Assembly (NCBI GenBank): GCA_003233075.1
Contig: QIKQ01000014.1
Coordinates: 1 to 24,906 of the forward strand
Source: Gammaproteobacteria bacterium
Lineage (GTDB): Bacteria; Pseudomonadota; Gammaproteobacteria; SZUA-21
DNA: 24,906 bases
Reading direction: 5' to 3'
Shown: positions 6,835-14,040 of the stretch, piece after piece
Position numbering within the stretch: the stretch's first letter is position 1
Layout: each line of letters opens with the position of its first letter
Made by a program: the position numbers and the translations under genes
Notes under the pieces: generated by a model
What the model was told of the DNA's origin: nothing
Databases searched by the model: none
What the model saw: the letters and a program-made list of their open reading frames with translations, nothing else

Positions 6835-7760
6835 TATTTGAGGCAAGTTCCTATAGAACCCTGCTTACATATAGTCCCATCTATCCAAATTGTGCGACTT
6901 AAATTTATTCCTTTCATGCGTGCTCCACCTAATTGCGCACCTTTCAAATTCGCATAAGACAAATTTGCGTTCGACAAATCAGCATTAGTTAAATCAGCAT
7001 CACGCAAGCCGGCTCCAATCAATATTGCATGAGATAAATTAGTATAACTTAATTTTGCAGCATTGAGATTCGCGTAGGAAATATCAGATCCTGATAGGTT
7101 TGAGCCGTGTAAATCAGCACCACGTAAATTTGTATTTTGTAAAAACGCTCCCGTCATATCTTTAACAACGACAACAATCCCTTCTAGCTTACAATTCTTC
7201 CAGTTTATACCTGGGCGTGGTTTCGCATTACAATTGACTGCAACACTAATTTTAGTCGGGATTTGGTTAACAATTAGATACGTCACATAAGACAATCCTG
7301 ATATGATCCCAATAAATATCAGTACTGAAAAAAAAGAATAATTAATCCGGCCATATTGTTTAGACAATTTACTCCGTTTCTCTCTATATTGTTTTAGTTC
7401 TTCTGACTCATCTATTCGGCGATCACTATCACGTCTATCTTTTTCGGACAGAATTGCTCCCTTTCGCCTTCTATCTTCCGCCCTTTCATCTTGTCTTCGT
7501 TGGGCTAATTTTAATTTGTCCTTATCTTCCTTACTCTTAACATTAATCATTTCTTTTGGAATAAGAGTTTTGTCATCTTTTATTTGGAACCAATTTTCCT
7601 TATCTCCACTGACTTCATCATTCATCCGTAAGCGTCCGATCAGTAAATAGTTACGTATTAAACTTCGCGGATAAGGACCTTTGACGATTTTTTTCCGCCG
7701 CACATATAAGTTTTGAAAACATTGATTTTTATCATCGGCTGTATTTTCTGGGGAGCTCAT
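6834..7760 (-). CDS. Membrane-anchored pentapeptide-repeat protein with GYF-like N-terminal domain
   Basis: A 308-residue protein. Residues 17-70 (YVRRKKIVKGPYPRSLIRNYLLIGRL...DEVS...W) resemble the short GYF_2/DUF4339-type domain that precedes membrane segments in many bacterial proteins. Residues 75-135 are a very charged Lys/Arg/Glu linker. One transmembrane helix covers about 143-165. Residues 200-290 are pentapeptide repeats of the A(N/D)LxX kind (NLRGADLHGSNLSGSDISYANL and on), forming a right-handed quadrilateral beta helix. The tail WIDGTICKQGSIGTCLK is a typical closing motif, so the protein looks complete although its TAG stop lies at the edge of a repeat element. Topology suggests a cytoplasmic N-domain and a periplasmic helix. 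Role unknown; it is transcribed divergently from fliK but no functional link is shown. Confidence 0.8.
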   Translation of the reverse strand: MSSPENTADDKNQCFQNLYVRRKKIVKGPYPRSLIRNYLLIGRLRMNDEVSGDKENWFQIKDDKTLIPKEMINVKSKEDKDKLKLAQRRQDERAEDRRRKGAILSEKDRRDSDRRIDESEELKQYREKRSKLSKQYGRINYSFFSVLIFIGIISGLSYVTYLIVNQIPTKISVAVNCNAKPRPGINWKNCKLEGIVVVVKDMTGAFLQNTNLRGADLHGSNLSGSDISYANLNAAKLSYTNLSHAILIGAGLRDADLTNADLSNANLSYANLKGAQLGGARMKGINLSRTIWIDGTICKQGSIGTCLK

Positions 7761-7811
7761 AACCCTGATTTAATGCAGGATGTATGCCTTTGTAATAAGA
7801 GTCCAATTGTC

Positions 7812-7827
7812 GGGAACGATAATTGCT
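7812..7827 (+). promoter_or_regulatory. Candidate sigma-54 promoter for fliK
   Basis: GGGAACGATAATTGCT fits the -24/-12 pattern (TGGCAC, 5 bases, TTGCW): GG and GC are exactly 10 bases apart, AC and the whole TTGCT box match, and two bases in the -24 box differ. The expected start near 7838 would give a 5' leader of about 60 bases before the fliK ATG. Mid-class flagellar genes in polar flagellates are commonly RpoN/FleQ dependent, which fits. Confidence 0.5.
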
Positions 7828-7896
7828 TTTAATGAAATACAAATTTAGTTACTTGCTAATATAAAAGGTAAATTTAGCTATATACATATTAAAATT

Positions 7897-9390
7897 ATGG
7901 AGATTAAAGACCCACTTAAAACTCAAAGTATTACTGCCCGACTATCTGGCTTGGATATCAAATCGGCAAAATTATCACTAAACCAACAGCTCGTGGCAGA
8001 AGTAGTAAAACGACTCGATAATGGCCAACACCTACTTAAAATTGGTTCACAGCAAATATCCACTCGCCTAGATCAAAAGTTTGTACCTGGTCAAAAGCTA
8101 CTAATTGAAATTCTTAAATTATCAGATCCAACGACAGTTAAAATTATACCAAGCACTGATAATTCAACAAAGCTTAGTAATATAATACGCACCTTATTGC
8201 CGCAACAAAATTCCAGCGGCCCATTATTTCAAACAATAAAAACTATTATTAACGCAAGTCAAAGTATTAATAATTTACCTGCCTCGATAGTTAAGCTACT
8301 TAGCCAGATAGATAGGGCAACGCTCGATAAAAATCAAATCAGACAAGCAGGCGTTTTAAAACGAACAATTAGTAATAGTGGTTTATTTTTTGAAGCTAAG
8401 CTATTAAATTCCTCTTCGGCTAACATTGCCAATTTATTACAATCTGACTTTAAAGCGCAACTATTGAAATTACGATTAGTACTAAACAATTTACTCGATG
8501 ATAAATCATCTAAAACAACAGCCAACAGCACGCCTAATACAAGCTCAAAGTTAGAGACTAAAGCCGAATTAACCTATGCTGCCCAAGTTAAACCTCAAAA
8601 TCTTAAAGCAATCAATACAAAGTTAAACTTACAACAATACCGTGAAGCAAATTTTGCGGAAATAAATAAAAAAACTCCGATTGATAATAGCAAACCAGCA
8701 AATGCGATTGACAGTCAAATTAAAATTAGCAAAATGTTTAAGGCACTTGGAACTCAGACTGAAACCAAGCAACTTAACGTTGAATTAACTAAGCTAAATA
8801 TTGATAAATCACAACTACTCGACTTAAATCTGCCATTACGAGGGTTATTTCCACAAGCACAGCTTAGTCACGCGCTTTCTCTTAAACAATTTGAATCGAC
8901 TGATAATTTATTGCGCTACTTATTGCGACAAGTTGAGGGCACCATCGCTAGAGTACAAATTGCCCAAATAAATTCAGCTCCACAAGAAAACGATACGAAA
9001 CATAGCTGGCTATTTGAAATTCCAGTTAAACGTCAAGCTGAAACTAGCCTGTTTCAATTTCGCATTGAATATGAAGATCAAGCTCAAGAACAAGATGGAA
9101 AACAAAATCAAAATGAGACCGAAAAAAAATGGGCCGTTTGTATTGCTTTCGATATTAAGAACTTAGGTACTGTGCACGTTAAACTACAATTACATAAGTC
9201 AAATGTGAGCAGCCATTTCTGGTTAAAAGAAAACGAAACGCTCAAACTTTTCCAAGATAATATTACAGAACTCAAATCTCGATTCGAAGATCGTGGTTTT
9301 GAGGTTGATCAACTATTATGCCACTCGGGTACGCCTAATGAGGAAAATAGTGATACCGACCTAAGCACCTATTTGGATGAAAAAGCATGA
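7897..9390 (+). CDS. fliK: Flagellar hook-length control protein FliK
   Basis: A 497-residue Gln/Asn/Lys-rich protein whose C-terminal quarter has the FliK hook-length domain: the segment WAVCIAFDIKNLGTVHVKLQLHKSNVSSHFWLKENETLKLF, then LKSRFEDRGFEVDQLLC at about residues 405-475. Such proteins are secreted by the flagellar export apparatus, measure hook length and trigger the FlhB specificity switch. The long N-terminal part (about 1-320) is low-complexity and poorly conserved, as expected. The ATG at 7897 has no strong ribosome site. Its last four bases overlap the start of the FlhB-C-like gene, so the pair is translationally coupled. It is transcribed opposite to the main flagellar cluster, from its own sigma-54-type promoter. 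Exact orthology to the main FliK is uncertain because another copy could exist elsewhere in the genome. Confidence 0.8.
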   Translation: MEIKDPLKTQSITARLSGLDIKSAKLSLNQQLVAEVVKRLDNGQHLLKIGSQQISTRLDQKFVPGQKLLIEILKLSDPTTVKIIPSTDNSTKLSNIIRTLLPQQNSSGPLFQTIKTIINASQSINNLPASIVKLLSQIDRATLDKNQIRQAGVLKRTISNSGLFFEAKLLNSSSANIANLLQSDFKAQLLKLRLVLNNLLDDKSSKTTANSTPNTSSKLETKAELTYAAQVKPQNLKAINTKLNLQQYREANFAEINKKTPIDNSKPANAIDSQIKISKMFKALGTQTETKQLNVELTKLNIDKSQLLDLNLPLRGLFPQAQLSHALSLKQFESTDNLLRYLLRQVEGTIARVQIAQINSAPQENDTKHSWLFEIPVKRQAETSLFQFRIEYEDQAQEQDGKQNQNETEKKWAVCIAFDIKNLGTVHVKLQLHKSNVSSHFWLKENETLKLFQDNITELKSRFEDRGFEVDQLLCHSGTPNEENSDTDLSTYLDEKA

Positions 9391-9692
9391 CAAAAAAATC
9401 GAAACCCAATGATATCGCAATTGCCCTTCGTTATGACGGTAGCAATACGCCAACTGTAACCGCTAAAGGCTGTAGCGAACATGCTGAACAAATCAGAGCG
9501 CTTGCTAAGGAACATAATATTCCGATCAAATACGAACCCATACTTGCGCAGGTGCTCTCTCACGTAGAGTTAGGAGATGTTATTCCAGAGTCTCTGTATG
9601 TCGCCGTCGCTGAGGTAATTGCATTCGCCTATATACTTTCCGACAAAATATCTGCAATTCCTGAATATATTCCGGCAAATAAATATGAGTAA
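9387..9692 (+). CDS. FlhB C-terminal-domain-like protein
   Basis: A 101-residue stand-alone relative of the cytoplasmic C-terminal domain of FlhB/YscU export-switch proteins. AIALRYDGSNTPTVTAKGCSEHAEQIRALAKEHNIP aligns by eye with the FlhB segment after its cleavage site, and the C-terminal LGDVIPESLYVAVAEVIAFAYIL is the usual end of that domain. The autocleavage motif NPTH is absent: the matching residues are K6-P7-N8-D9, so it should not self-cleave. The FlhB transmembrane part is also missing. It overlaps fliK by 4 nt (ATGA). Proteins of this type (FlhB2/YlqH-like) are common beside fliK; a role in substrate switching is likely but not proven. The ribosome site lies inside fliK. Confidence 0.85.
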   Translation: MTKKSKPNDIAIALRYDGSNTPTVTAKGCSEHAEQIRALAKEHNIPIKYEPILAQVLSHVELGDVIPESLYVAVAEVIAFAYILSDKISAIPEYIPANKYE

Positions 9693-9700
9693 TTACAAGA

Positions 9701-9732
9701 AGGACGGGGCTGAAGGACCCGACCTGGTTTTA
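9701..9732 (+). terminator. Stem-loop after fliK and the FlhB-C-like gene
   Basis: AGGACGGG (9701-9708) pairs with CCCGACCT (9718-9725) with a single A-A mismatch around a 9-nt loop, followed by GGTTTTA. It lies 9 nt after the stop codon, in the convergent gap before the DUF2802 gene. The T-run is short, so termination may be partial. Confidence 0.45.
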
Positions 9733-9749
9733 CATCTGCTTACATACCG

Positions 9750-10190
9750 CTAGTTTGCAATATTTGTATTCTGATCTATCTCATGCATTACACTTATTAA
9801 TTCAACTTCACCCCGATTTAAACTACAGGCTTGCATCACTTCATCTACACTAGATCCGCGCTTAATTAAACTAATTGCATGCTCGTATTGTCGTTGACTT
9901 TGTTCGCGTAATTCCAATTGTTCAAGACGTTCAGTTATACGTCTAGAACGACGTTCGATTTCATCTAGTTTTTCTACCGGTAACATGACTGTTTTCTTTA
10001 TCGATTCTAAGCTAGCGATAACATTACTCACTTGGTATTCGATATTAGAGAATTTTTCTTCAATACCACTATTTTGTTTTTTGATGTGTTTAATAGTTGA
10101 AATAGCGACAAAAGGTACCGTTATGCCAATTAAGGCTAAGGTCGAAAATATAATGTAAATTAGGTAGCTTTCAAACATAAATACGCTCAC
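9750..10190 (-). CDS. DUF2802 family protein with N-terminal membrane anchor
   Basis: A 146-residue protein. One transmembrane helix spans about residues 8-30, followed by a coiled coil (about 43-103, EEKFSNIEYQVSNVIASLESIKK to LEQLELREQSQRQ). It ends in a conserved domain, YEHAISLIKRGSSVDEVMQACSLNRGEVELISVMH, which is helix-turn-helix-like in spacing and is the hallmark of DUF2802. This family sits at the end of cheA-cheB-par-cheW clusters in Vibrio and Pseudomonas; its function is unknown. The GTG at 10190 overlaps the stop of the upstream small gene (GTGTGAGCG). An ATG at 10178 is an alternative start. It is the last gene of the minus-strand cluster seen here. An inner-membrane accessory role in chemotaxis or motility is inference from context. 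Confidence 0.85.
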   Translation of the reverse strand: MSVFMFESYLIYIIFSTLALIGITVPFVAISTIKHIKKQNSGIEEKFSNIEYQVSNVIASLESIKKTVMLPVEKLDEIERRSRRITERLEQLELREQSQRQYEHAISLIKRGSSVDEVMQACSLNRGEVELISVMHEIDQNTNIAN

Positions 10191-10348
10191 ACGAACTCAT
10201 CTAAATGTCCAGGTTGTTGTTTCTTATTCTCGGTATTATGGTCTTTGTCTTTCTTTGATTTATTCTTTTTTTTAACATAGCGGTTTTTACGTTCGCGTTT
10301 AGGAACAGGGGCTGGAGTAACTCGATTGATTGAATTTACATCTGACAT
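10187..10348 (-). CDS. Small lysine-rich hypothetical protein
   Basis: A short frame of 53 residues between cheW and the DUF2802 gene, in tight operon spacing: the ATG at 10348 is 8 nt after the cheW stop and the TGA overlaps the GTG of the next gene. The sequence begins MSDVNSINRVTPAPVPKRERKN, followed by an almost pure Lys/Arg/Asp/Asn stretch and the tail PGHLDEFV. A longer frame from ATG 10384 would overlap cheW by about 27 nt and is less likely. No family is recognised. Its high charge suggests disorder and possible binding to acidic partners or RNA. Operon position supports it being real, while low complexity and a weak ribosome site argue for caution. Confidence 0.5.
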   Translation of the reverse strand: MSDVNSINRVTPAPVPKRERKNRYVKKKNKSKKDKDHNTENKKQQPGHLDEFV

Positions 10349-10356
10349 AATACCAT

Positions 10357-10842
10357 TTATCCAAACTCTCCTACCTCCAGCCATTCCTCGGAGGTAAGTA
10401 ACTTATTAATATCGACTAAGATTAATAATTCCTTATTAAAGGTCGCCACTCCTTCAATGTATTTTGAACTTTCATCATTTCCAACATTGGGCGATATTTC
10501 TACTTCGGATCGACGTAACTCCACAACTTCAGCTACGCTATCAACTAATACTCCTACGACACTTTCATCAGATTCTATAATCACAATACGCGTCGCATCA
10601 TCCATTTCGCTAGTGACTAATCCAAATCGTTTTCGTGTATCGATAACTGTAACCACGTTACCACGGAGATTAATAATGCCCATTACATACTCTGGAGCAC
10701 CAGGCACCGGTGCTATTTCAGTAACACGCAGTACTTCTTTTACTTGCATGACATTTATGCCGTAAGTTTCTTCTGAAAGTCGAAAGGTAACCCATTGTAA
10801 TATAGGATCATCCCCAACATTTTTTTTTGCTACCTGGCTCAT
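10357..10842 (-). CDS. cheW: Chemotaxis coupling protein CheW
   Basis: A 161-residue single-domain CheW that links methyl-accepting receptors to CheA in the array. The domain starts WVTFRLSEETYGINVMQVKEVLR at about residue 18. It continues with VPGAPEYVMGIINLRGNVVTVIDTRKRFGL, the characteristic receptor/kinase-interface loop, and ends near INKLL. A 19-residue N-terminal tail and a short acidic C-terminus flank it. The ATG at 10842 is preceded by AGGATTAGGCG, an adequate ribosome site. It follows parP after 98 bases and precedes the small lysine-rich gene, as in Vibrio and Pseudomonas clusters where cheW follows parC-parP. The gap before it holds TATAAT and TTGACA hexamers on the minus strand, but without good partners, so a separate promoter is only possible. 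Confidence 0.95.
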   Translation of the reverse strand: MSQVAKKNVGDDPILQWVTFRLSEETYGINVMQVKEVLRVTEIAPVPGAPEYVMGIINLRGNVVTVIDTRKRFGLVTSEMDDATRIVIIESDESVVGVLVDSVAEVVELRRSEVEISPNVGNDESSKYIEGVATFNKELLILVDINKLLTSEEWLEVGEFG

Positions 10843-10940
10843 CGCCTAATCCTCATTTCCTGTGTGTTTTAGCGTCTACACATTGTTGTCAAATATTGGA
10901 CATTCTCGCTAAATGCACATTATACATGCATAAGATTGCA

Positions 10941-11783
10941 TCAATCATGCCATCTAATTTTAATCGAATTACTTTGATTAAGCCTAATATGTTCAATCAA
11001 TAACTCGGGATTAATGCAAATCCTTAGCGGATCCATAACTACCCCCTTCACCCAAAGGTGCTTCTTGGACAATCGACTTAGGCGTACCTCCTCATTAGAA
11101 AGAATGGTAAAATCTTTAACAGAATCTAAATACAAGGACCAATCCTGCCCCACTAATGATATGAAATAGCCACTCTTAACACTGGGAAAATCGCGCCATA
11201 CATGACCTTGCAATAGACTTCTAATTTCAATAACCTTTCTAAACCTATTCGGAATATCGCCCTTTTTAATAAAATCTTCAGGATTAATTCGATTTAATTG
11301 CGAAATATTAGATTTTTCAATTAATACAACAAATCGACCAATAGTCGCAGTCAAAAATGACCTGTTTTTATCTTCTGATTTCTTAGTTTCAAGATTTTCC
11401 TGAACTACCTCATTGTCAAATACCTCATGCCTATTAGTATTGGTTTTCTGGTATTTTTTAGTTGGTTTTCTCTCTGGCAAAGGTAGTTCAATCACTTCAA
11501 TACCATCGGAATTCGTACCGTCAGAATTTATTTGTAAAATTTTTAGATTACATTGCTCTACTCGCTGCGTCTCAATGTTACATCCGCCAAGAATCTTATT
11601 TTCGTAATTCTGATTTATGGCATGGTCCATCAGGATTTCCGTCTTCTCATTATTGACAACACTCACTTCATTGGTTTCTGATTCGGCATCTAATATTTCA
11701 GCCGAATGTCTACTAATGAGTGAATCTATGAAAGAATACACTTCATTATCTTCATTGATTTTATTTTCCATTTCCGATTCCAT
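10941..11783 (-). CDS. parP: CheW-like array protein ParP
   Basis: A 280-residue protein whose C-terminal part (about 142-280) is a divergent CheW-like domain: FLTATIGRFVVLIEKSNI, LLQGHVWRDFP...GYFISLVGQDWSLYLDSV, then LWVKGVVMDPLRICINPELL. The first 140 residues are an acidic, disordered-looking region with a conserved-looking VIELPLPERK at about 97-106. In Vibrio, ParP has this layout (a variable N-terminus that contacts ParC and a C-terminal array-integration domain binding CheA and receptors) and lies between parC and cheW, exactly as here. It should therefore retain CheA arrays at the pole. Family assignment rests on context and architecture. The start at 11783 has TAGGA about 8 nt upstream and lies 18 nt after the parC stop. 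An annotation tool may call it only a CheW-domain protein. Confidence 0.82.
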   Translation of the reverse strand: MESEMENKINEDNEVYSFIDSLISRHSAEILDAESETNEVSVVNNEKTEILMDHAINQNYENKILGGCNIETQRVEQCNLKILQINSDGTNSDGIEVIELPLPERKPTKKYQKTNTNRHEVFDNEVVQENLETKKSEDKNRSFLTATIGRFVVLIEKSNISQLNRINPEDFIKKGDIPNRFRKVIEIRSLLQGHVWRDFPSVKSGYFISLVGQDWSLYLDSVKDFTILSNEEVRLSRLSKKHLWVKGVVMDPLRICINPELLIEHIRLNQSNSIKIRWHD

Positions 11784-11801
11784 TTTTAATCCTATAATAG
11801 T

Positions 11802-12596
11802 CTAAATAGATTCTACTTTCTGATTTACAGATTCGAATTTTTCTAACTCTATACATAAGTTTTGATACGCAATTGCACCTCTCGAGCGTTTTCCGTAATG
11901 ACTAATTGGCAAGCCCGCTAAACTTGCATCTCGAAACGTAGTGTCAACTGGTATAATTTCTTGAGACAGGAAATCATTAAAATCCTGTTCCAAGGTATCT
12001 AAGCTATGCATCGATGCTCTAGTTCGCTGATCAAATAAAGTTGGAACAATTGTATAATCTACTTTAAAGCCGCGTGATTGTTCAATCATATTGATTGTAC
12101 TTTGCATTCGCCTCAACCCGTTCACTGCCAGAAATTCTGTTTGAACAGGTACAATAATATGATCACATGCTGCCAAGGCATTAATCATTAAAACACCAAG
12201 TGTCGGCGGGCAATCCAAATAGATGTGATCAAATTGCAAAGTTAAATACTCTAAGCAATGAGAAACAACAAGTCCTTTTCCATCTATGCTTGATATTTTT
12301 CTGTCTAATGTAGCCATTCGCAGAGAGGCAGGAATAATAAACAAATTATCCACATCCGTCGGTCTAATAAGTTGTGTCAAGGATTTTCGATTGATCTGTT
12401 CACCTGTGAAAACCTCATAAATACTTTCTGTAGTTTTCTCAGGATTTATTCCGAAATAAGTACTTAGAGAACCTTGCGGATCTAAATCGATTAATAAGGT
12501 ACGCTGCCCAAGTAAGGCTTGCGCTCCTGCTAATGAAACTGCGCTGGTGGTTTTACCCACCCCACCCTTTTGATTTGTAACACTCCATATTTTCAT
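11802..12596 (-). CDS. parC: ParA-like ATPase ParC, chemotaxis-array positioning
   Basis: A 264-residue ParA/MinD-type ATPase (not topoisomerase IV subunit A). It has the deviant Walker A KGGVGKTT at residues 10-17, switch I/Walker A-prime LLIDLDPQGSL at about 34-44, and LDCPPTLG at about 128-135. The rest follows ParA (VPVQTEFLAVNGL, then FRDASLAGLPI). In Vibrio and Pseudomonas, the ParA homologue encoded in the che cluster directs chemotaxis arrays to the cell pole through ParP and polar landmark proteins. It is followed by parP, its partner, after 18 nt and preceded by motD after 35 nt. The ribosome site AAGGTG lies 5-6 nt before the ATG. It has no ParB partner or parS site here, which argues against chromosome or plasmid partition. 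Confidence 0.9.
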   Translation of the reverse strand: MKIWSVTNQKGGVGKTTSAVSLAGAQALLGQRTLLIDLDPQGSLSTYFGINPEKTTESIYEVFTGEQINRKSLTQLIRPTDVDNLFIIPASLRMATLDRKISSIDGKGLVVSHCLEYLTLQFDHIYLDCPPTLGVLMINALAACDHIIVPVQTEFLAVNGLRRMQSTINMIEQSRGFKVDYTIVPTLFDQRTRASMHSLDTLEQDFNDFLSQEIIPVDTTFRDASLAGLPISHYGKRSRGAIAYQNLCIELEKFESVNQKVESI

Positions 12597-12631
12597 AAAA
12601 ACACCTTTTATCCAATCATCTTAAGTCTTTC

Positions 12632-13651
12632 TTAACGTTCTATGCCTGGAAGTTGAATGGGATTCGATAATACTCTAAAAGTACCTTTTCTCACTGAACT
12701 TTCCTTGTTTTCCTTTTGACTATTTAGTTCTATTAAAGTGCTCTCTTTTATATTAGATTTCTTGTGCATCTCACTCTTATTCTTAGACTTTCCTTGATTA
12801 GGTTTTTTTTTAATAAATATACGCGGAGAAGGATTCGAATTTACGATTAACACCACCCTTCTATTTTTCTTTCTCCCCGCCGCTGTTGAATTCGAAGATA
12901 AAGGCTGGTATTCGCCAAAACCAGTCGCCGCTAAGCGTTTAGGATTAACACCAGTTTTAGTAAATAAGTGAACAACGCTGGCCGCTCTTGCTGCAGATAA
13001 TTCCCAATTTGAGGGATAAATAATATTGTTTATTGGAACATTATCGGTAAACCCTTCGACATGTACCGAAGCATTAGTCGGACCCAATATTTTCGCTATT
13101 TTTTCTAAAACGGGTATAGACTGCCGTGATAATTGTGCTTCACCACTAGGAAATAAAATACTACTGCTAATTTCAACCTCTATCCATTCGTCATTTTTAC
13201 TAATGTCTATCAATCCCTGTTTGACCAGAGGCCGCATTGCATCTTCTAAGGCTTTTGATATTCTTGTTAACTTATTAGCTTTACTTTCTTTACTGTCTTT
13301 AGCTTCGCCTTTGCTAATATGTTTGTCGGACGCTAACGTTTCTTCTTTTTCACTGAACCTGGGTGGAGGTAAATTTGCCAAACCTAAGCTCACAATAGGA
13401 GAAGTACCATGACTCTTTTCCTTTCGAACTGATTTTTTAATCGCACCAATTTGAATCGGCTGTATTGATCGATTTGAGGAGCGAAATGATGCTTCCATTG
13501 ATTCCGATAAAACTCGATATTTTCCTTCATTAACTGATGAAACTGAATACATCACTACAAAAAACGCGAACAACAATGTAATAAAATCGGCGTACGAAAC
13601 CAACCATCGCTCATGACTTCCCTGTTCCTCTTGTTTTTTCTTTCTCGCCAT
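12632..13651 (-). CDS. motD: Flagellar stator protein MotD (MotB-like)
   Basis: A 339-residue MotB-family stator subunit. It has a short basic cytoplasmic N-terminus (ARKKKQEEQ), a single transmembrane helix at about 18-40 (VSYADFITLLFAFFVVMYS) with the ion-binding Asp as D22, a Ser/Lys-rich plug and linker region, and an OmpA-like peptidoglycan-binding domain at about 157-272 (SSILFPSGEAQL, VHVEGFTDNVPI, SNWELSAARAASVVHLF). About 65 extra Lys/Ser-rich residues follow the OmpA domain, an uncommon tail. It pairs with MotC to form a stator; ion preference cannot be read reliably. Normally motC and motD are adjacent, but here 389 bases separate them and contain a good sigma-54-type promoter. The ribosome site is TAGGCG. 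The next gene is parC. Confidence 0.92.
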   Translation of the reverse strand: MARKKKQEEQGSHERWLVSYADFITLLFAFFVVMYSVSSVNEGKYRVLSESMEASFRSSNRSIQPIQIGAIKKSVRKEKSHGTSPIVSLGLANLPPPRFSEKEETLASDKHISKGEAKDSKESKANKLTRISKALEDAMRPLVKQGLIDISKNDEWIEVEISSSILFPSGEAQLSRQSIPVLEKIAKILGPTNASVHVEGFTDNVPINNIIYPSNWELSAARAASVVHLFTKTGVNPKRLAATGFGEYQPLSSNSTAAGRKKNRRVVLIVNSNPSPRIFIKKKPNQGKSKNKSEMHKKSNIKESTLIELNSQKENKESSVRKGTFRVLSNPIQLPGIER

Positions 13652-14040
13652 AACACGCCTAACAATAATTTATTCGAGTAAAAGTAATGAAGAATCAGCA
13701 AATCTTATGCCACTACTAATTCAATATAATTATTGGAGTATTATTTACTGATGCTAACGCTATGAATAACAATTTCACTTTGACAAGAATAGTTTTTTTT
13801 ACATTTGCTGTAATTAGTTATTTCAAGTCTCTTCAAATTACCTACATTGCAGGCAAGCACGAAGCATGTGAGATCATTTATGTAATATCTAGTAACGGAA
13901 AATAGCTTAATCAGAATAGAGGCTAAAATAGGCTCTATTTTGTTATGATCGACCTCTAAATATAGTATATAAAAGTACACTAAGAAAAAAACGAAGTAAA
14001 AAGTGAGCTGTGATTATACCGACTGGCAGGATAAATACGA
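13652..14040. other. Long non-coding gap inside the motC-motD pair
   Basis: 389 bases, notably AT-rich, where related clusters have little spacing. It contains the sigma-54-type site at 13697-13712 and an AT-rich palindrome (AAAATAG-GCT-CTATTTT, 13925-13941). A 79-codon GTG frame (13741-13980, minus) lacks family resemblance and a ribosome site and is probably not a gene. The palindrome and poly-T stretches (TTTTTTTCTTAG on minus, near 13985-13996) could attenuate read-through from motC; this is inference. Confidence 0.6.
13697..13712 (-). promoter_or_regulatory. Strong candidate sigma-54 promoter for motD
   Basis: On the minus strand the sequence is TGGCATAAGATTTGCT, against the consensus TGGCAC, 5 bases, TTGCW: only the last base of the -24 box differs, and spacing is exact. 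Transcription would begin near 13686, giving a leader of about 35 bases before the motD ATG with its TAGGCG ribosome site. FleQ or another RpoN activator would be needed. Confidence 0.7.

Noticed and set aside
6720..6902. 60-codon frame across the inverted-repeat element
   Set aside because: Runs through the element and antisense into the pentapeptide gene, with no family resemblance.
10843..10940. Sigma-70 promoter in front of cheW
   Set aside because: TATAAT and TTGACA are both present on minus but neither has a partner hexamer at proper spacing.
11802..12596. Chromosome or plasmid partition ParA
   Set aside because: No ParB gene or parS-like site; lies between motD and a CheW-like ParP gene, which fits chemotaxis-array positioning.
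13026..13412. 128-codon plus-strand frame within motD
   Set aside because: Antisense shadow of a well-supported OmpA-domain gene.
13741..13980. 79-codon GTG frame in the motC-motD gap
   Set aside because: No ribosome site, Cys/Ile/Tyr-rich and AT-driven; the gap is better explained as regulatory sequence.
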